Below, one piece after another: positions 49,101 through 55,991 of a stretch of 64,000 bases of DNA. The position numbers and the translations under genes were made by a program. Each line of letters starts with the position of its first letter. Position 1 is the stretch's first letter. Source of the stretch: Streptococcus sp. CF8_St5-11 (lineage in GTDB: Bacteria > Bacillota > Bacilli > Lactobacillales > Streptococcaceae); assembly GCF_024295625.1 (NCBI RefSeq), contig NZ_JANCOJ010000001.1:744001-808000 (forward strand), written 5' to 3'. Below the pieces are notes generated by a model. The model had not been told where the DNA came from, searched no databases, and worked only from the letters and a program-made list of their open reading frames with translations.

Positions 49101-50034
49101 CCCCATTTTTCTGTTTTTCCAACTGAGGGGTCGTAATCGTTGTCCCATACTGCGCTAAATGAACCTTGTCCGTTACACTCAGCTTAACATCTCGGTAAAT
49201 CCCACTACCAGAATACCAACGGCTACTTGGTTGTTGATTGACCACATGAACGGCGATGGTATTCTCGCTTCCATCCGCATTCAAATAAGGAGTAATATCA
49301 TAAGAAAAGGCATTGTAGCCATTTGGATAATGACCAACGAATTGTCCGTTTACATAGACTTTGGAATCCATATAAACCCCGCCAAATTCCAAGCGGACCT
49401 TCTTATCTAGATCCTTGTCGTCCAAACGGAAAGTCTTACGATACCAAGCATCCCCTCCGTTTAATTGTCCCCCTTCATTTTGAGCAGGAGAGTTGTGATC
49501 GAAATCAAAGAAAATAGACCAGTCATGAGGAAGATCTAATTTTTTCCAATCCTTGACATCCACTTGACGCCCTTCTGCACCAGGAGCCGCATTTAATTTA
49601 AAATACCAATCTTTATTAAAATCACGTTCTCGATCTTGCACAATATCCTCCGCTACACGATTTTGATCTGGAGCAGCTGTTGCTTCCGTTCCTGTAGCAC
49701 GCTCAGATGAAGTAGAAACAGGCTGGCCTTCGCCTTGAGGCGCTGGCTTTTCCTCAGCTCTGGTAGGGGTGATGACAGCTGGAGCTTCTGAAACCCTTGC
49801 ACCAGCTCCAGGAACTTCCGCTTCTGAATTTTCCGTCACAACACTTGGTGTCTCAATCGAAGTCGGTTCACTTTCGAGGGCTGGCTTTTCTTCCGCATGG
49901 ACCCTTGAAAGACCCAAGGCAGAAAGCCCAATCACAACAGAACAAGCTCCAACTGAGAGCTTACGAATACTAAAAACAGGACGCTTTTCAAAAAAAGACT
50001 TTCCCATAAAAACCTCCTCTAAAGACTTTCCCAT
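43153..50034 (-). CDS. bgaA: LPNTG-anchored GH2 beta-galactosidase, BgaA-like
   Basis: 2293 residues, close to pneumococcal BgaA. YSIRK-like signal 'VFSIRKLSVGACSVVIG'. The GH2 jelly roll ('DWKKLDLPHDWSIFFDFDH'), Ig-like domain and TIM barrel span about 140-720, with acid/base Glu in 'WSIGNEVGEADG' (about E548) and nucleophile in 'YGSETSS' (about E629). Several Big_4 Ig-like repeats ('VTWDAVTADQVKDYHSF'), two carbohydrate-binding-like discoidin modules, a G5 domain, a Pro/Glu/Gln stretch and LPNTG (about 2256) follow. It would release terminal galactose from host N-glycans. Two identical RBS-ATG copies allow starts at 50034 or 50007; the second adds 9 residues fewer. Confidence 0.92.
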   Translation of the reverse strand: MGKSLEEVFMGKSFFEKRPVFSIRKLSVGACSVVIGLSALGLSRVHAEEKPALESEPTSIETPSVVTENSEAEVPGAGARVSEAPAVITPTRAEEKPAPQGEGQPVSTSSERATGTEATAAPDQNRVAEDIVQDRERDFNKDWYFKLNAAPGAEGRQVDVKDWKKLDLPHDWSIFFDFDHNSPAQNEGGQLNGGDAWYRKTFRLDDKDLDKKVRLEFGGVYMDSKVYVNGQFVGHYPNGYNAFSYDITPYLNADGSENTIAVHVVNQQPSSRWYSGSGIYRDVKLSVTDKVHLAQYGTTITTPQLEKQKNGAVDTVVKSRIVNQDDQAHSIYAEYEIVDQNGQVVSEKTRSEAQAVLAGQEINLSQTLHVEKPTLWDVKTDHPALYTLYTRVYRDSQLVDVQKERFGYRYLNWTPEGGFFLNGVATKFHGVSLHHDHGALGAEENYKAEYRRLKQMKDMGVNAIRTTHNPASEQTLKIAAELGLMVQEEAFDTWYGGKKQYDYGRFFEKDATHPEARKGDTWSDYDLRTMVERGKNNPAIVMWSIGNEVGEADGSDKSVATVRRLVKTIKDVDATRYVTMGADKFRFGDGSGGHEKVAAELDAVGFNYSEANYESLRAKHPNWLIYGSETSSATRTRGSYYHPEREWVGSNQEDRHYEQSDYGNDRVGWGRTATASWTFDRDHAGYAGQFIWTGTDYIGEPTPWHNQNDTPVKSSYFGIVDTAGLPKNDFYLYQSQWVSAEKHPMVHLLPHWNWDNPELANRVMDEEGRIPVRTFSNAHSVELIVNGESQGVKTFTKKTTADGRTYQEGANPDELYLEWLVPYVPGKVEAIARNEAGEVIAKDQVETAGKPAGVRLLKEEHAIAADGKDLTYITYEIVDEEGRVVPTANNLVHFHLHGQGQIVGVDNGEQASRERYKAQEDGSWQRKAFNGKGVVIVKSTEQAGAFTLYADSDRLQSDQVSLFTGKKDQAERTVLGVEPVRQSAYLGEKPTLPSKVNVVYSDGKAQEEAVEWDAADYSRAGQVRVTGHVQGRTVEALVDVIGVEQVLPVIKQIPQGADLATVDKAVQLVFTDGTTAHYEVDQWTLEAGQEDQLSTPGARLKATGLLGNGETVQATLVVAGGDVTKAKKPTVQLDGVALPKFGSGNHTIFRSLAYGQEPGQVTASAENAQVTVLQANRENGLKAQIFVTAKDTGAVQTYVVQFQEESPQIQRLELRLPEGQELKEDQTVPLEVIAHYQDGSQASLKADQIDVKTRAGSQGKAVATNKGLELREAGLVHLEANFQGQTGEVSFTITPNPEEKTVVKVRPVRISTDRNILPALPETVLVEYDKGFPKEKRVTWDAVTADQVKDYHSFTVTGHVEGVEKEAQAQVTVEGIIAVEEVSTTTPVGEKPALPESVRTYHSNGKTYTAKVAWDAVDPQLLAKEGEVVLAGRVEGTDLPTRLHIRVSANTVKGANVAEQWTGSVLPLAFASDSNDADPVAKVNDKVISFTDAPANRWTNWGRNNAEDSVGILFGDSGILTKRAVDNLHVGFHEDHGVGAPSEYVIEYYTGEQIPTVPSNPNRVKDETDHPFNNPANWKEVSNLTVEEPVAAGKMNHFSFDKVDTYAVRIRMKTPEGKRGSSISEIQIFANKVAAEEKSQLTIRVNGDVLPGVNPSVTDYYIDARDRAYPQVEATASHHGLATVVPSVHEGEPIRVIHKAEDGTILQEYRLHLTSDAEKLKQAAPVAVEAGSRFVKIGQDLVLPSTVGVYFQGDTGYERKELTVDWKPLPADALSHEGSFTLEGKVIGYDLTAQLTVRVSEKTGENLSVNRDYNAEDTRAFASETNDLDPNQIDYIDYINDGGYNEYYRWTNWKREPDQTEVFAGLIFKKNGQVTERLVNKVAVDFFADQETGLPTKTVLERYIGPDFDVPDDYGNLKNLPDHPFNQASNWEEIPYSLDYDFEPGYISNLSFNETRTKAIRLRMVRNENLKGIGIIELSAYAPTEEARATTDVTIQVNGKDLEGFKPDVTDYHLEYEGDRPIVSAQGKNGTAVTVVDAKSANAPVLVKVVSEDGKVEKVYQLSLSAKAPTGSAIPEEGVKNLVHTKPELVIEPEEMDFERLERPNADLPKGEKRVVQEGQKGRKLRLVEVSQENGVESRKELDAFVELDPVAEITEVGTKEVLPDTPQPEPQPQPQPEPQPQPEPQPQPEPQPEPQPLPNLERPHVSEGPVAIATPQASLEVKAVRQEGIDAAGKEVEKETQTPAVSAAPVSEGRLPNTGTEESVASLVAGILAAGLASAVLDDQKKRANKAK

Positions 50035-50045
50035 AAAAACCTCCT
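50000..50045. repeat. 27-bp tandem duplication of RBS and start codon of bgaA
   Basis: AGGAGGTTTTTATGGGAAAG plus the following TCTTT occurs twice in frame, 27 bp apart, on the minus strand. Each copy has GGAGG 5 nt before an ATG. Confidence 0.9.
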
Positions 50046-50066
50046 CTTAGGATTAACTATTGAATT

Positions 50067-50080
50067 TGTAAGCGCTTTCT
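50067..50080. promoter_or_regulatory. cre-like box 1 before bgaA
   Basis: TGTAAGCGCTTTCT fits the CcpA cre consensus. Confidence 0.6.
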
Positions 50081-50086
50081 TATATC

Positions 50087-50100
50087 TGCGAACGCTTACA
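50087..50100. promoter_or_regulatory. cre-like box 2 before bgaA
   Basis: TGCGAACGCTTACA (TGTAAGCGTTCGCA on the other strand) fits cre; start-to-start spacing to box 1 is 20 bp, two helical turns. Confidence 0.6.
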
Positions 50101-50210
50101 GAAAATCACATATTAACTATACCAAAAAAATAGGAGGAATAGACCTCGATTTCGCTCCAACTATAGTTAGATTAAGAATTCCTTTAATTAGTGGAAATCT
50201 CCTACAAACC

Positions 50211-50243
50211 AAAAAAATAGAAGCCCACGGCTTCTATTTTTTT
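50211..50243. terminator. Bidirectional terminator between dpr and bgaA promoter
   Basis: AAAATAGAAGCC and GGCTTCTATTTT pair around CGTG/CACG, with A/T runs on both sides; it ends dpr. Confidence 0.8.
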
Positions 50244-50249
50244 ATGATC

Positions 50250-50771
50250 TTATAATCCTGGTTCTTGACCAAGTTCAGCAGCCACCATCCAAATGTTCTT
50301 TTCAAGTTCTGCTTTAGCCCCAACAAAGATATCGTTGGTTACATCGTCGCCTTCAGCATCGGTAACATCCAAAGCTTTTTGGTAAAGGCCATCAAGGTAA
50401 TGGAAGATTTCAAGAACACGTGTCAAGCTTTCTTCTACATTTTTTGTAAATGTTCCACGGCGTTCTTCAATATTGCTGTGTTCCAAAAATTCAGTCATGC
50501 TAGAATATGGCGCACCACCAAGAGTGATCAAGCGTTCGCTCACTTCATCTAAGGTTGCATCCAAGCTGTCCATGTATTCGTCCATTTTTGGATGCCAAAC
50601 CATAAAGCCACGTCCACGCATGTACCAGTGTACTTGGTGAAGGGCAATGTGAGCGACGTAGAGGTCTGCTACCACTTGGTTCAAGATGGCTTTTGTTTCT
50701 GGAAGACTTTCTTTATTAGAAGGTGCAAAAGTTGCTACATCAGTAGCTGCTTCATGTTTCATAGTTGTCAT
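50250..50771 (-). CDS. dpr: Dps-like peroxide resistance protein
   Basis: 173 residues. Ferritin-like 12-mer that sequesters iron and protects catalase-negative streptococci from peroxide. The Dps signature is seen: 'LYVAHIALHQVHWYMRGRGF' and 'MDEYMDSLDATLDEVSERL' carry the His, Asp and Glu of the intersubunit ferroxidase site. GGAG lies 7 nt before the ATG. A perfect Per box covers the leader, so peroxide control by PerR is expected. Confidence 0.95.
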   Translation of the reverse strand: MTTMKHEAATDVATFAPSNKESLPETKAILNQVVADLYVAHIALHQVHWYMRGRGFMVWHPKMDEYMDSLDATLDEVSERLITLGGAPYSSMTEFLEHSNIEERRGTFTKNVEESLTRVLEIFHYLDGLYQKALDVTDAEGDDVTNDIFVGAKAELEKNIWMVAAELGQEPGL

Positions 50772-50785
50772 ATCGTTTCTCCTTT

Positions 50786-50800
50786 TTATAATGATTCTAA
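50786..50800. promoter_or_regulatory. Per box of dpr
   Basis: TTATAATGATTCTAA matches TTANAATNATTNTAA at every defined position; it lies between the -10 and the RBS. Confidence 0.85.
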
Positions 50801-50814
50801 TTAACTATGTCTTT

Positions 50815-50843
50815 ATTATATCCTTCCTCCATCAGAAAGTCAA
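50815..50843 (-). promoter_or_regulatory. Promoter of dpr
   Basis: TTGACT, 17-bp spacer, TATAAT on the minus strand. Confidence 0.8.
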
Positions 50844-50882
50844 GATAAAAGATTTAAAAAGATCATTCCAAAGTTGGAATAG

Positions 50883-50911
50883 TTGTCAATTGAAGGAAGA
50901 TACGATAGAAT
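50883..50911 (+). promoter_or_regulatory. Promoter of the small export protein gene
   Basis: TTGTCA, 17-bp spacer, TAGAAT; predicted start at about 50918, which excludes the two upstream in-frame starts. Confidence 0.6.
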
Positions 50912-50939
50912 GAAGAAGACTAATCGAAAGGCACAACCA

Positions 50940-51410
50940 ATGAAATATATCCTTACCTTCCTGATCTCCATGGTTCCCCTCGTTGAATTGCGAGGAGCCA
51001 TCCCTTTTGCCATTGCAAATGGTATTCCCTTATGGACAGCGCTCCTGATCGGAGTAATCGGAAATCTTCTCCCTGTCCCTCTGATCTTCTTCTTCGCCCG
51101 CCATATCCTCACCTGGGGGGCAAAAAAACCGATCATCGGAGGCTTTTTTAGCTGGTGTCTCAATAAGGGCCATAGAGGCGGACAAAAATTAGAAAAAGCC
51201 GCAGGAGACAAGGGAATCTTCTGGGCCTTATTGCTCTTTGTGGGAATCCCTCTTCCGGGAACTGGTGCCTGGACTGGTGCCCTTGCAGCTTCTATCCTTG
51301 ACTGGGACTTCAAACGCAGTAGCCTCGCAGTCATGCTCGGAGTGATCCTAGCCGGCCTCATCATGGGGACCCTGTCCCTGCTTCTAGGAATCGATACCTT
51401 CGCACATTAA
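50940..51410 (+). CDS. COG2426 small multidrug export-type membrane protein
   Basis: 156 residues, about four to five membrane helices. 'MVPLVELRGAIPFAIANGIP' is the characteristic start of this family, and 'FVGIPLPGTGAWTGALAASI' its second conserved loop. The family is annotated as putative small multidrug export; direct evidence of substrate is lacking. The ATG at 50940 is chosen because the promoter places the transcript start near 50918 and AAAGG lies 8 nt upstream; a longer start at 50910 would be within the -10 box. Confidence 0.75.
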   Translation: MKYILTFLISMVPLVELRGAIPFAIANGIPLWTALLIGVIGNLLPVPLIFFFARHILTWGAKKPIIGGFFSWCLNKGHRGGQKLEKAAGDKGIFWALLLFVGIPLPGTGAWTGALAASILDWDFKRSSLAVMLGVILAGLIMGTLSLLLGIDTFAH

Positions 51411-51416
51411 ACAAAA

Positions 51417-51441
51417 GACTGAAGCAACGGCTTCAGTTTTT
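51417..51441 (+). terminator. Terminator of the small export protein gene
   Basis: ACTGAAGC-AACG-GCTTCAGT followed by TTTT. Confidence 0.85.
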
Positions 51442-51448
51442 GCATACA

Positions 51449-51478
51449 AAAAAGAGGTTTCCTTCGAAACCTCTTTTT
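51449..51478 (-). terminator. Terminator of rpsB-tsf
   Basis: AAAGAGGTTTC-GAA-GGAAACCTCTTTTTT on the minus strand. Confidence 0.85.
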
Positions 51479-51486
51479 GTTTATTC

Positions 51487-52527
51487 TTAGTTGTTAAGAG
51501 CTGCTGCCATTGTAGCTGCAACTTCTGCTTCAAAGTCATTTGAAGCTTTTTCAATACCTTCACCAACTTCAAAACGAACGAATTCGATAACTGAAGCATT
51601 TACTGATTCAAGGTAAGCTTCAACTGTCTTGCTGTCATCCATGATGTAGACTTGTGCAAGAAGAGTGTAGGCTTGGTCAACTTTTGTGTTGTCCAAGAAG
51701 AAGCGATCCATTTTACCTGGGATGATTTTATCCCAGATTTTTTCTGGTTTACCTTCAGCTGCCAATTCAGCTTTGATATCTTCTTCAGCTTGAGCAACCA
51801 CTTCGTCAGTCAATTGTGCTTTTGAACCGAATTTCAAGTGTGGAAGAGCTGGTTTACCAACCATTGCACGGCTTTCGTTATCTTGGTCGATGACGTGGTT
51901 CAATTGTGCCAATTCATCTTTCACGAATTGTTCATCCAATTCTTTGTATGAAAGAACAGTTGGTTTCATTGCAGCGATGTGCATTGAAATTTGTTTAGCA
52001 AGTGCTTCGTCTCCACCTTCGATCACAGAGATAACACCGATACGTCCACCGTTGTGTTGGTAAGCACCGAAGTGTTGTGCATCTGTTTTTTCAAGCAAAG
52101 CAAAACGACGGAATGAAATTTTTTCACCGATTGTAGCTGTTGCAGATACGTATGCAGCTTCAAGAGTTTCGCCTGAAGGCATTGTCAAAGCAAGAGCTTC
52201 TTCGTTGTTAGCTGGTTTACCTTCAGCGATGACTTTCGCTGTTGCGTTTACCAATTCAACGAATTGAGCGTTTTTCGCAACGAAGTCAGTTTCAGCGTTT
52301 ACTTCAACTACTGCTGCAACGTTACCATTGACATAAACACCAGTCAAACCTTCAGCGGCAACACGGTCAGCTTTCTTAGCTGCTTTAGCCATACCTTTTT
52401 CGCGAAGCAATTCGATCGCTTTTTCGATATCACCTTCAACTTCAACCAATGCCTTTTTAGCGTCCATGACACCGGCACCAGATTTTTCACGCAATTCTTT
52501 TACAAGCTTAGCTGTAATTTCTGCCAT
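51487..52527 (-). CDS. tsf: Translation elongation factor Ts
   Basis: 346 residues, typical for streptococci. Nucleotide exchange factor for EF-Tu. The N-terminal UBA-like region and the first signature ('[20 protein letters not shown]') and second signature ('[13 protein letters not shown]', the TDFV contact with EF-Tu) are plain; a long C-terminal part includes '[14 protein letters not shown]'. Co-transcribed after rpsB with an intercistronic hairpin. Confidence 0.96.
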   Translation of the reverse strand: MAEITAKLVKELREKSGAGVMDAKKALVEVEGDIEKAIELLREKGMAKAAKKADRVAAEGLTGVYVNGNVAAVVEVNAETDFVAKNAQFVELVNATAKVIAEGKPANNEEALALTMPSGETLEAAYVSATATIGEKISFRRFALLEKTDAQHFGAYQHNGGRIGVISVIEGGDEALAKQISMHIAAMKPTVLSYKELDEQFVKDELAQLNHVIDQDNESRAMVGKPALPHLKFGSKAQLTDEVVAQAEEDIKAELAAEGKPEKIWDKIIPGKMDRFFLDNTKVDQAYTLLAQVYIMDDSKTVEAYLESVNASVIEFVRFEVGEGIEKASNDFEAEVAATMAAALNN

Positions 52528-52549
52528 TTTTGTTCTCCTATATTTTTTA

Positions 52550-52585
52550 ATAAAATAAGAGGGTCGGGCTGAGCCCTGCCCTCTT
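52550..52585 (-). terminator. Intercistronic hairpin between rpsB and tsf
   Basis: AAGAGGG.AGGGCT and AGCCC.ACCCTCTT pair, followed by ATTTTATT. Probably a partial terminator that lowers tsf expression. Confidence 0.6.
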
Positions 52586-52609
52586 AGGTTCGTTACTTAT
52601 TGAATGAAA

Positions 52610-53392
52610 TTAAGCGTTGTCGCCTTCTACAACTTCAACGATTTCTTCGATTGAATCAGCTTGACCTTCAGTAGCTGCCAATTCAGCTTCTACTGTAGCA
52701 ACACTGTCTTCACCTTGACGTCCTTCGATAACAGCGTCAGCCATTTTCGCAGTGATCAATTTAACAGCGCGGATAGCGTCATCGTTCGCTGGGATGATAA
52801 CATCGATATCATCTGGGTCAGTGTTTGTGTCGACCATCGCTACAACTGGGATACCCAATTTCTTAGCTTCTTTAACAGCGATTTGTTCTTTATGTGGATC
52901 CACAACGTACATTACGTCTGGGATACGAGGCATGTCTTCGATACCGCCCAAGAATTTTTCAAGACGAGCGCGTTGTTTGTTCAACAATGCAACTTCTTTC
53001 TTAGGAAGAACTTCAAAAGTTCCATCTTCTTCCATGCGTTTGATTTCTTTCAAACGAGCGATACGTTTTTGGATTGTTCCCCAGTTAGTAAGAGTTCCAC
53101 CCAACCAACGGTGGTTGATGAAGTATTGACCTGCACGAACAGCTTCTTCTGCAACAGCATCAGCAGCTTGTTTTTTAGTACCTACGAACAAGATCACTGC
53201 ATCGTTTGCAGCTGCATCACGCATGAAGTCGTATGCTTGGTCTGCATATTTTACAGTTTGTTGCAAGTCGATTACGTGGATTCCGTTACGTTCTGTGAAG
53301 ATGTACTTAGCCATCTTAGGGTTCCAGCGACGAGTTTGGTGACCGAAGTGTACACCAGCCTCAAGAAGTTGTTTCATTGAAATTACTGCCAT
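52610..53392 (-). CDS. rpsB: 30S ribosomal protein S2
   Basis: 260 residues. '[21 protein letters not shown]' opens the protein; '[20 protein letters not shown]', '[13 protein letters not shown]' and '[19 protein letters not shown]' are universal S2 segments. The C-terminal extension is acidic. It has a promoter at 53515-53543 and a leader of about 115 nt that may be a target for autoregulation. Confidence 0.97.
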   Translation of the reverse strand: MAVISMKQLLEAGVHFGHQTRRWNPKMAKYIFTERNGIHVIDLQQTVKYADQAYDFMRDAAANDAVILFVGTKKQAADAVAEEAVRAGQYFINHRWLGGTLTNWGTIQKRIARLKEIKRMEEDGTFEVLPKKEVALLNKQRARLEKFLGGIEDMPRIPDVMYVVDPHKEQIAVKEAKKLGIPVVAMVDTNTDPDDIDVIIPANDDAIRAVKLITAKMADAVIEGRQGEDSVATVEAELAATEGQADSIEEIVEVVEGDNA

Positions 53393-53508
53393 GAGTAGTT
53401 TCTCCTTTTTTGTTTTTTTCTCCTCTCTCAGACGTCAACTTGCAGCACGACCACAAGGGCAACGGTGCCACAATGGATCCGAGATGAGTATTTGCTGTCT
53501 TAGACAAC
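53393..53508 (-). promoter_or_regulatory. rpsB 5' leader
   Basis: About 115 nt untranslated between predicted start and ATG. GC-rich segments (GGTGGCACCGTTGCC-like, read from the minus strand) suggest structure. Autogenous control by S2 is plausible but not shown. Confidence 0.35.
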
Positions 53509-53514
53509 TCTATA

Positions 53515-53543
53515 AGTATAGCAGAAATCACTAGAATTCGCAA
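53515..53543 (-). promoter_or_regulatory. Promoter of rpsB-tsf
   Basis: TTGCGA, 17-bp spacer, TATACT on the minus strand. Confidence 0.75.
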
Positions 53544-53615
53544 GCTATTTGAGAGATTTTTTCAATCCCTCCGATGAAATGGTTTTCTAAAGTTGTTTGA
53601 CGTAAAAAGTTTTTC

Positions 53616-53644
53616 TTGACCTATCTTTATTTTTAGGTTACAAT
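53616..53644 (+). promoter_or_regulatory. Promoter of tRNA-Cys
   Basis: TTGACC, 17-bp spacer, TACAAT. Confidence 0.8.
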
Positions 53645-53656
53645 ATTATATGTTAT

Positions 53657-53727
53657 GGCGGTATAGCCAAGTGGTAAGGCACGGCTCTGCAAAAGCTTGA
53701 TCGTCGGTTCAAATCCGTCTACCGCCT
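53657..53727 (+). tRNA. tRNA-Cys (GCA)
   Basis: 71 nt. Acceptor arms GGCGGTA and TACCGCC pair perfectly; the D arm GCC...GGC, an anticodon loop CTGCAAA giving anticodon GCA, and the T loop GTTCAAAT are present. CCA is not encoded. The anticodon stem (CGGCT with AGCTT) has a mismatch at its outer pair, so the D-side call is slightly unusual. Single gene with its own promoter and terminator. Confidence 0.95.
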
Positions 53728-53768
53728 TGATAATAAAATTTTTTATCATCTTTTATCTTTTAAAAATT

Positions 53769-53792
53769 CCCCTAGCAATAGGGGGTTTTTTG
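53769..53792 (+). terminator. Terminator of tRNA-Cys
   Basis: CCCCTA-GCAA-TAGGGG followed by TTTTTT. Confidence 0.85.
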
Positions 53793-53799
53793 TTGCCAT

Positions 53800-53828
53800 T
53801 TGCTCCTTTCCTTGATTATTGATATAAT
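53800..53828 (+). promoter_or_regulatory. Promoter of the frameshifted lipoprotein gene
   Basis: TTGCTC, 17-bp spacer, TATAAT. The transcript begins with a TCGCC-CGATC-GGCGA hairpin. Confidence 0.7.
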
Positions 53829-53870
53829 AAAACCTCGCCCGATCGGCGAAGCACATTAGAAATGGTATTT

Positions 53871-54630
53871 ATGAAAAACATTCGTTTCTTTACGATCGGC
53901 CTTCTTTCACTAGTGACACTAGCAGCTTGCTCATCTGCCAATTCTGCGCAACCAGCAAAAACAGCTTCTAGCTCTAGAAAACCGATCAAACAATCCTCAA
54001 CAAAAAAAATCATCTAGTAAATCGTCGAGCACTTCTTCAGACAGCAGTAGCTCAGATGATTTTTCAGGTCGCTTCAGTTTGGATCCAGATGATGGCGCAT
54101 CTCTCCAATATGTGCCAGGAGCTGCATCCATTCCTGAGATCGAAAAGCTCAAGAACCTCCACCCTACCACCGGTTTTGTATTGAGAACCGAAGATGGACA
54201 AGAGGTTGGTGGGCCAAAAGAAAGAAGCAGTTACGATGACGTAGTTGCAGCCTTTGGTCAACCCATAAGTAGTACAGACAGTGCGAATCCTGGTGATGGA
54301 GTCAATGTTTGGGCAACAGACAATGGCGATATCATGGCTTTCTTCCGCAATAATGTGTTAACAGATATCACCTTCCGACTAAGAGGGGGCGATGCCAACC
54401 ACCAGTCTACTGGCAGCATTTCCAAATCCGATACACCAAAAACGGCTCTCGAGCGTCTCGGAAAACCCTATGCCATTATGCGTTCTGAACGTTGGACCAG
54501 TTATGTCTATAAAGATAGTAACGGGGACGAATCTAACTTCTCTACACAAGGAGACCAGATCGTTAATGTTATGTCTGCTGCAGAAACCAAGCGCTTAAAA
54601 AGCATCACCGGTCTAGATAAAAATCAATAA
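53871..54630 (+). pseudogene. Lipoprotein with paired SmpA/BLIP-like domains, frameshifted at A8
   Basis: As read, the ATG at 53871 gives a 48-residue signal peptide and linker with lipobox LAAC (C20), stopping at TAG 54015. Removing one A from the A8 run at 54002-54009 joins it to the frame ending at 54630, giving about 252 residues. The rest has a Ser/Asp linker and two units, 'YDDVVAAFGQPISSTD' and 'KTALERLGKPYAIMRS', each followed by strands, like the four proteins at 17.3-20.8 kb. The long downstream frame has no other good start. It may be a phase-variable or slippage-expressed lipoprotein, a fresh pseudogene or a sequencing error. Confidence 0.7.
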
Positions 54631-54639
54631 CGATCTATA

Positions 54640-54884
54640 CAAAGAGGCTGGGACAAAAGTCCTAGCCTCTTAATTGTTTTTGGATTGCCGAGCAAGACGC
54701 AGTGGTTGAGTGCTCAAAGCACTGCTTTGAGGTGGCGGATAGAACTTGCGAAGCAAGTATCCTAAGTCTTTGTTCGCTTTTTAAGCTTCAAAGATGCCCT
54801 ATGTTGACGGAAGCTACGTTTCCTTTATCTGCAACCTTCAACAGTCTCCCAGACTGTTGAAGCTGTCCCACTCTCTCTTTCTTA
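54640..54884 (-). repeat. Dispersed element R1, variant copy E
   Basis: About 245 bp. Both ends (aaagaggctgggacaaaagt and tgtcccactctc) and the gagcaagacgcagtggttga block match copies A-D. The centre is different and holds hairpins CAACAGTCT/AGACTGTTG and a TCTTTG/CAAAGA arm shared with copy F. It separates the lipoprotein gene from the converging nusG. Confidence 0.75.
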
Positions 54885-55418
54885 CAATTCAGCAATTTGG
54901 TTCAAATTCACTTCTGCAACCGTATCGTTACCGAACATAGAAATGACCATTTTGACCTTGTTGTTATCAATTTCAGTGATCTTACCAGTATAGTCTGTGA
55001 AGGCACCGTCGATGATACGAACTGTATCGCCTACCTTGACATCCAAGTCAAACTCTTGAACGGTTTGACCCATAGAGAGCAAGATACTGCGGATTTCTTC
55101 TTCCAACAATGGAGTTGGTTTTGAACGGTTTCCGTGGGATCCAACGAAACCAGTAACGTTCGGGGTATTCCGGACAACAAACCAAGCTTCATCTGTCATG
55201 ACCATTTCGACCAAGACATAACCTGGGAAGCGGTTTTCTTCGATTTCTTTTGTTTTACCGTTTTTCTCAACTTGTACGGTTTGAGTTGGAATCTCTACGC
55301 GCAAGATGTTTTCTAACATATTGTAAGTTTGCGCACGTTGCAAAAGATTCTCTTTTACTTTGTTTTCATATCCTGAGTAGGTTTGTAGTACAAACCAGCC
55401 TTTATCAAAACTGTCCAT
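54882..55418 (-). CDS. nusG: Transcription termination/antitermination protein NusG
   Basis: 178 residues. The NGN domain begins 'KGWFVLQTYSGYENKVKEN' and holds 'RFPGYVLVEMVMTDEAWFVV', the RNA polymerase contact. The KOW motif is 'KVGDTVRIIDGAFTDYTGKI' near residues 125-150. It binds elongating polymerase and influences pausing and termination. It is downstream of rpmG-secE but has its own extended -10 promoter after a terminator. Confidence 0.96.
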   Translation of the reverse strand: MDSFDKGWFVLQTYSGYENKVKENLLQRAQTYNMLENILRVEIPTQTVQVEKNGKTKEIEENRFPGYVLVEMVMTDEAWFVVRNTPNVTGFVGSHGNRSKPTPLLEEEIRSILLSMGQTVQEFDLDVKVGDTVRIIDGAFTDYTGKITEIDNNKVKMVISMFGNDTVAEVNLNQIAEL

Positions 55419-55469
55419 TTGGGCATCCTTTCTTTCTGTTTAGCCTGCTCGAGCTTTTGTGAACATACT

Positions 55470-55489
55470 AAAAAAAGCCTCTTGGCTTT
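55470..55489 (-). terminator. Short terminator-like hairpin in the nusG leader
   Basis: AAAGCC-AAGA-GGCTTT followed by TTTT, only about 10-30 nt after the predicted start of the nusG transcript. Confidence 0.55.
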
Positions 55490-55504
55490 CCTTTTCCTAG
55501 CTTC

Positions 55505-55510
55505 ATTATA
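55505..55510 (-). promoter_or_regulatory. Extended -10 promoter of nusG
   Basis: TGG-TATAAT on the minus strand; the -35 is weak (CTTTGC region). Confidence 0.6.
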
Positions 55511-55566
55511 CCACATTTTGCAGGAATGCAAAGAGGTTTGCTGATTTATTTTTAAGAAAAGACTAC

Positions 55567-55592
55567 AAAAAGTGGGACCCAGAGGGTCCCAC
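55567..55592 (-). terminator. Terminator after secE
   Basis: GTGGGACCC-TCT-GGGTCCCAC followed by TTTTT on the minus strand. It divides rpmG-secE from nusG. Confidence 0.85.
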
Positions 55593-55605
55593 CTGGCTTC
55601 TTTTC

Positions 55606-55782
55606 TTAAAAGAAATTGATCATGTGCAATAGGCCACGTGCAATGACTTTGTCGAACAAATAAATCAATGCCACAAAGAAAGCGGTGTACTCAATCACTG
55701 AGATAAAGTTTTTCCATCTTTCCTTGCGATTTGGCCAAGTTGTATCTTTTAGTAAGACGAAAATATCTTTAATGAATTTCAC
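55606..55782 (-). CDS. secE: Preprotein translocase subunit SecE
   Basis: 58 residues, the short Gram-positive form with one membrane helix. 'LLKDTTWPNRKERWKNF' is the conserved cytoplasmic amphipathic helix and hinge, followed by 'VIEYTAFFVALIYLFDKVI'. It clamps SecY in the translocon. The start is GTG, with AGGAG 6 nt upstream, 9 nt after the rpmG stop. Position between rpmG and nusG is the conserved streptococcal order. Confidence 0.93.
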   Translation of the reverse strand: MKFIKDIFVLLKDTTWPNRKERWKNFISVIEYTAFFVALIYLFDKVIARGLLHMINFF

Positions 55783-55791
55783 AACTCTCTC

Positions 55792-55944
55792 CTATCGTGT
55801 TTCTTTATGGATGGTATACTTGCTGCAATGCTTGCAGAATTTATTGACTTCTAGACGTGTTGGTTTTGGCGTCCCACTCAACTTAATGGAGTAATTGCGT
55901 GACCCACAAACCGTACACGCTAGACTTGCTTTTTTTAATGCCAT
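55792..55944 (-). CDS. rpmG: 50S ribosomal protein L33
   Basis: 50 residues with both zinc-binding pairs CTVC (residues 10-13) and CKHC (36-39), so the C+ paralogue. '[21 protein letters not shown]' region is typical of L33. GGAGG lies shortly before the ATG. First gene of rpmG-secE; promoter at 55963-55991. Streptococci have several rpmG copies; the C+ form depends on zinc. Confidence 0.94.
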   Translation of the reverse strand: MALKKASLACTVCGSRNYSIKLSGTPKPTRLEVNKFCKHCSKYTIHKETR

Positions 55945-55962
55945 AACGCCTCCGTTCACCCC

Positions 55963-55991
55963 ATTATAGCAAGTTTTCCACGTTTTGACAA
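55963..55991 (-). promoter_or_regulatory. Promoter of rpmG-secE
   Basis: TTGTCA, 17-bp spacer, TATAAT on the minus strand. Confidence 0.8.
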
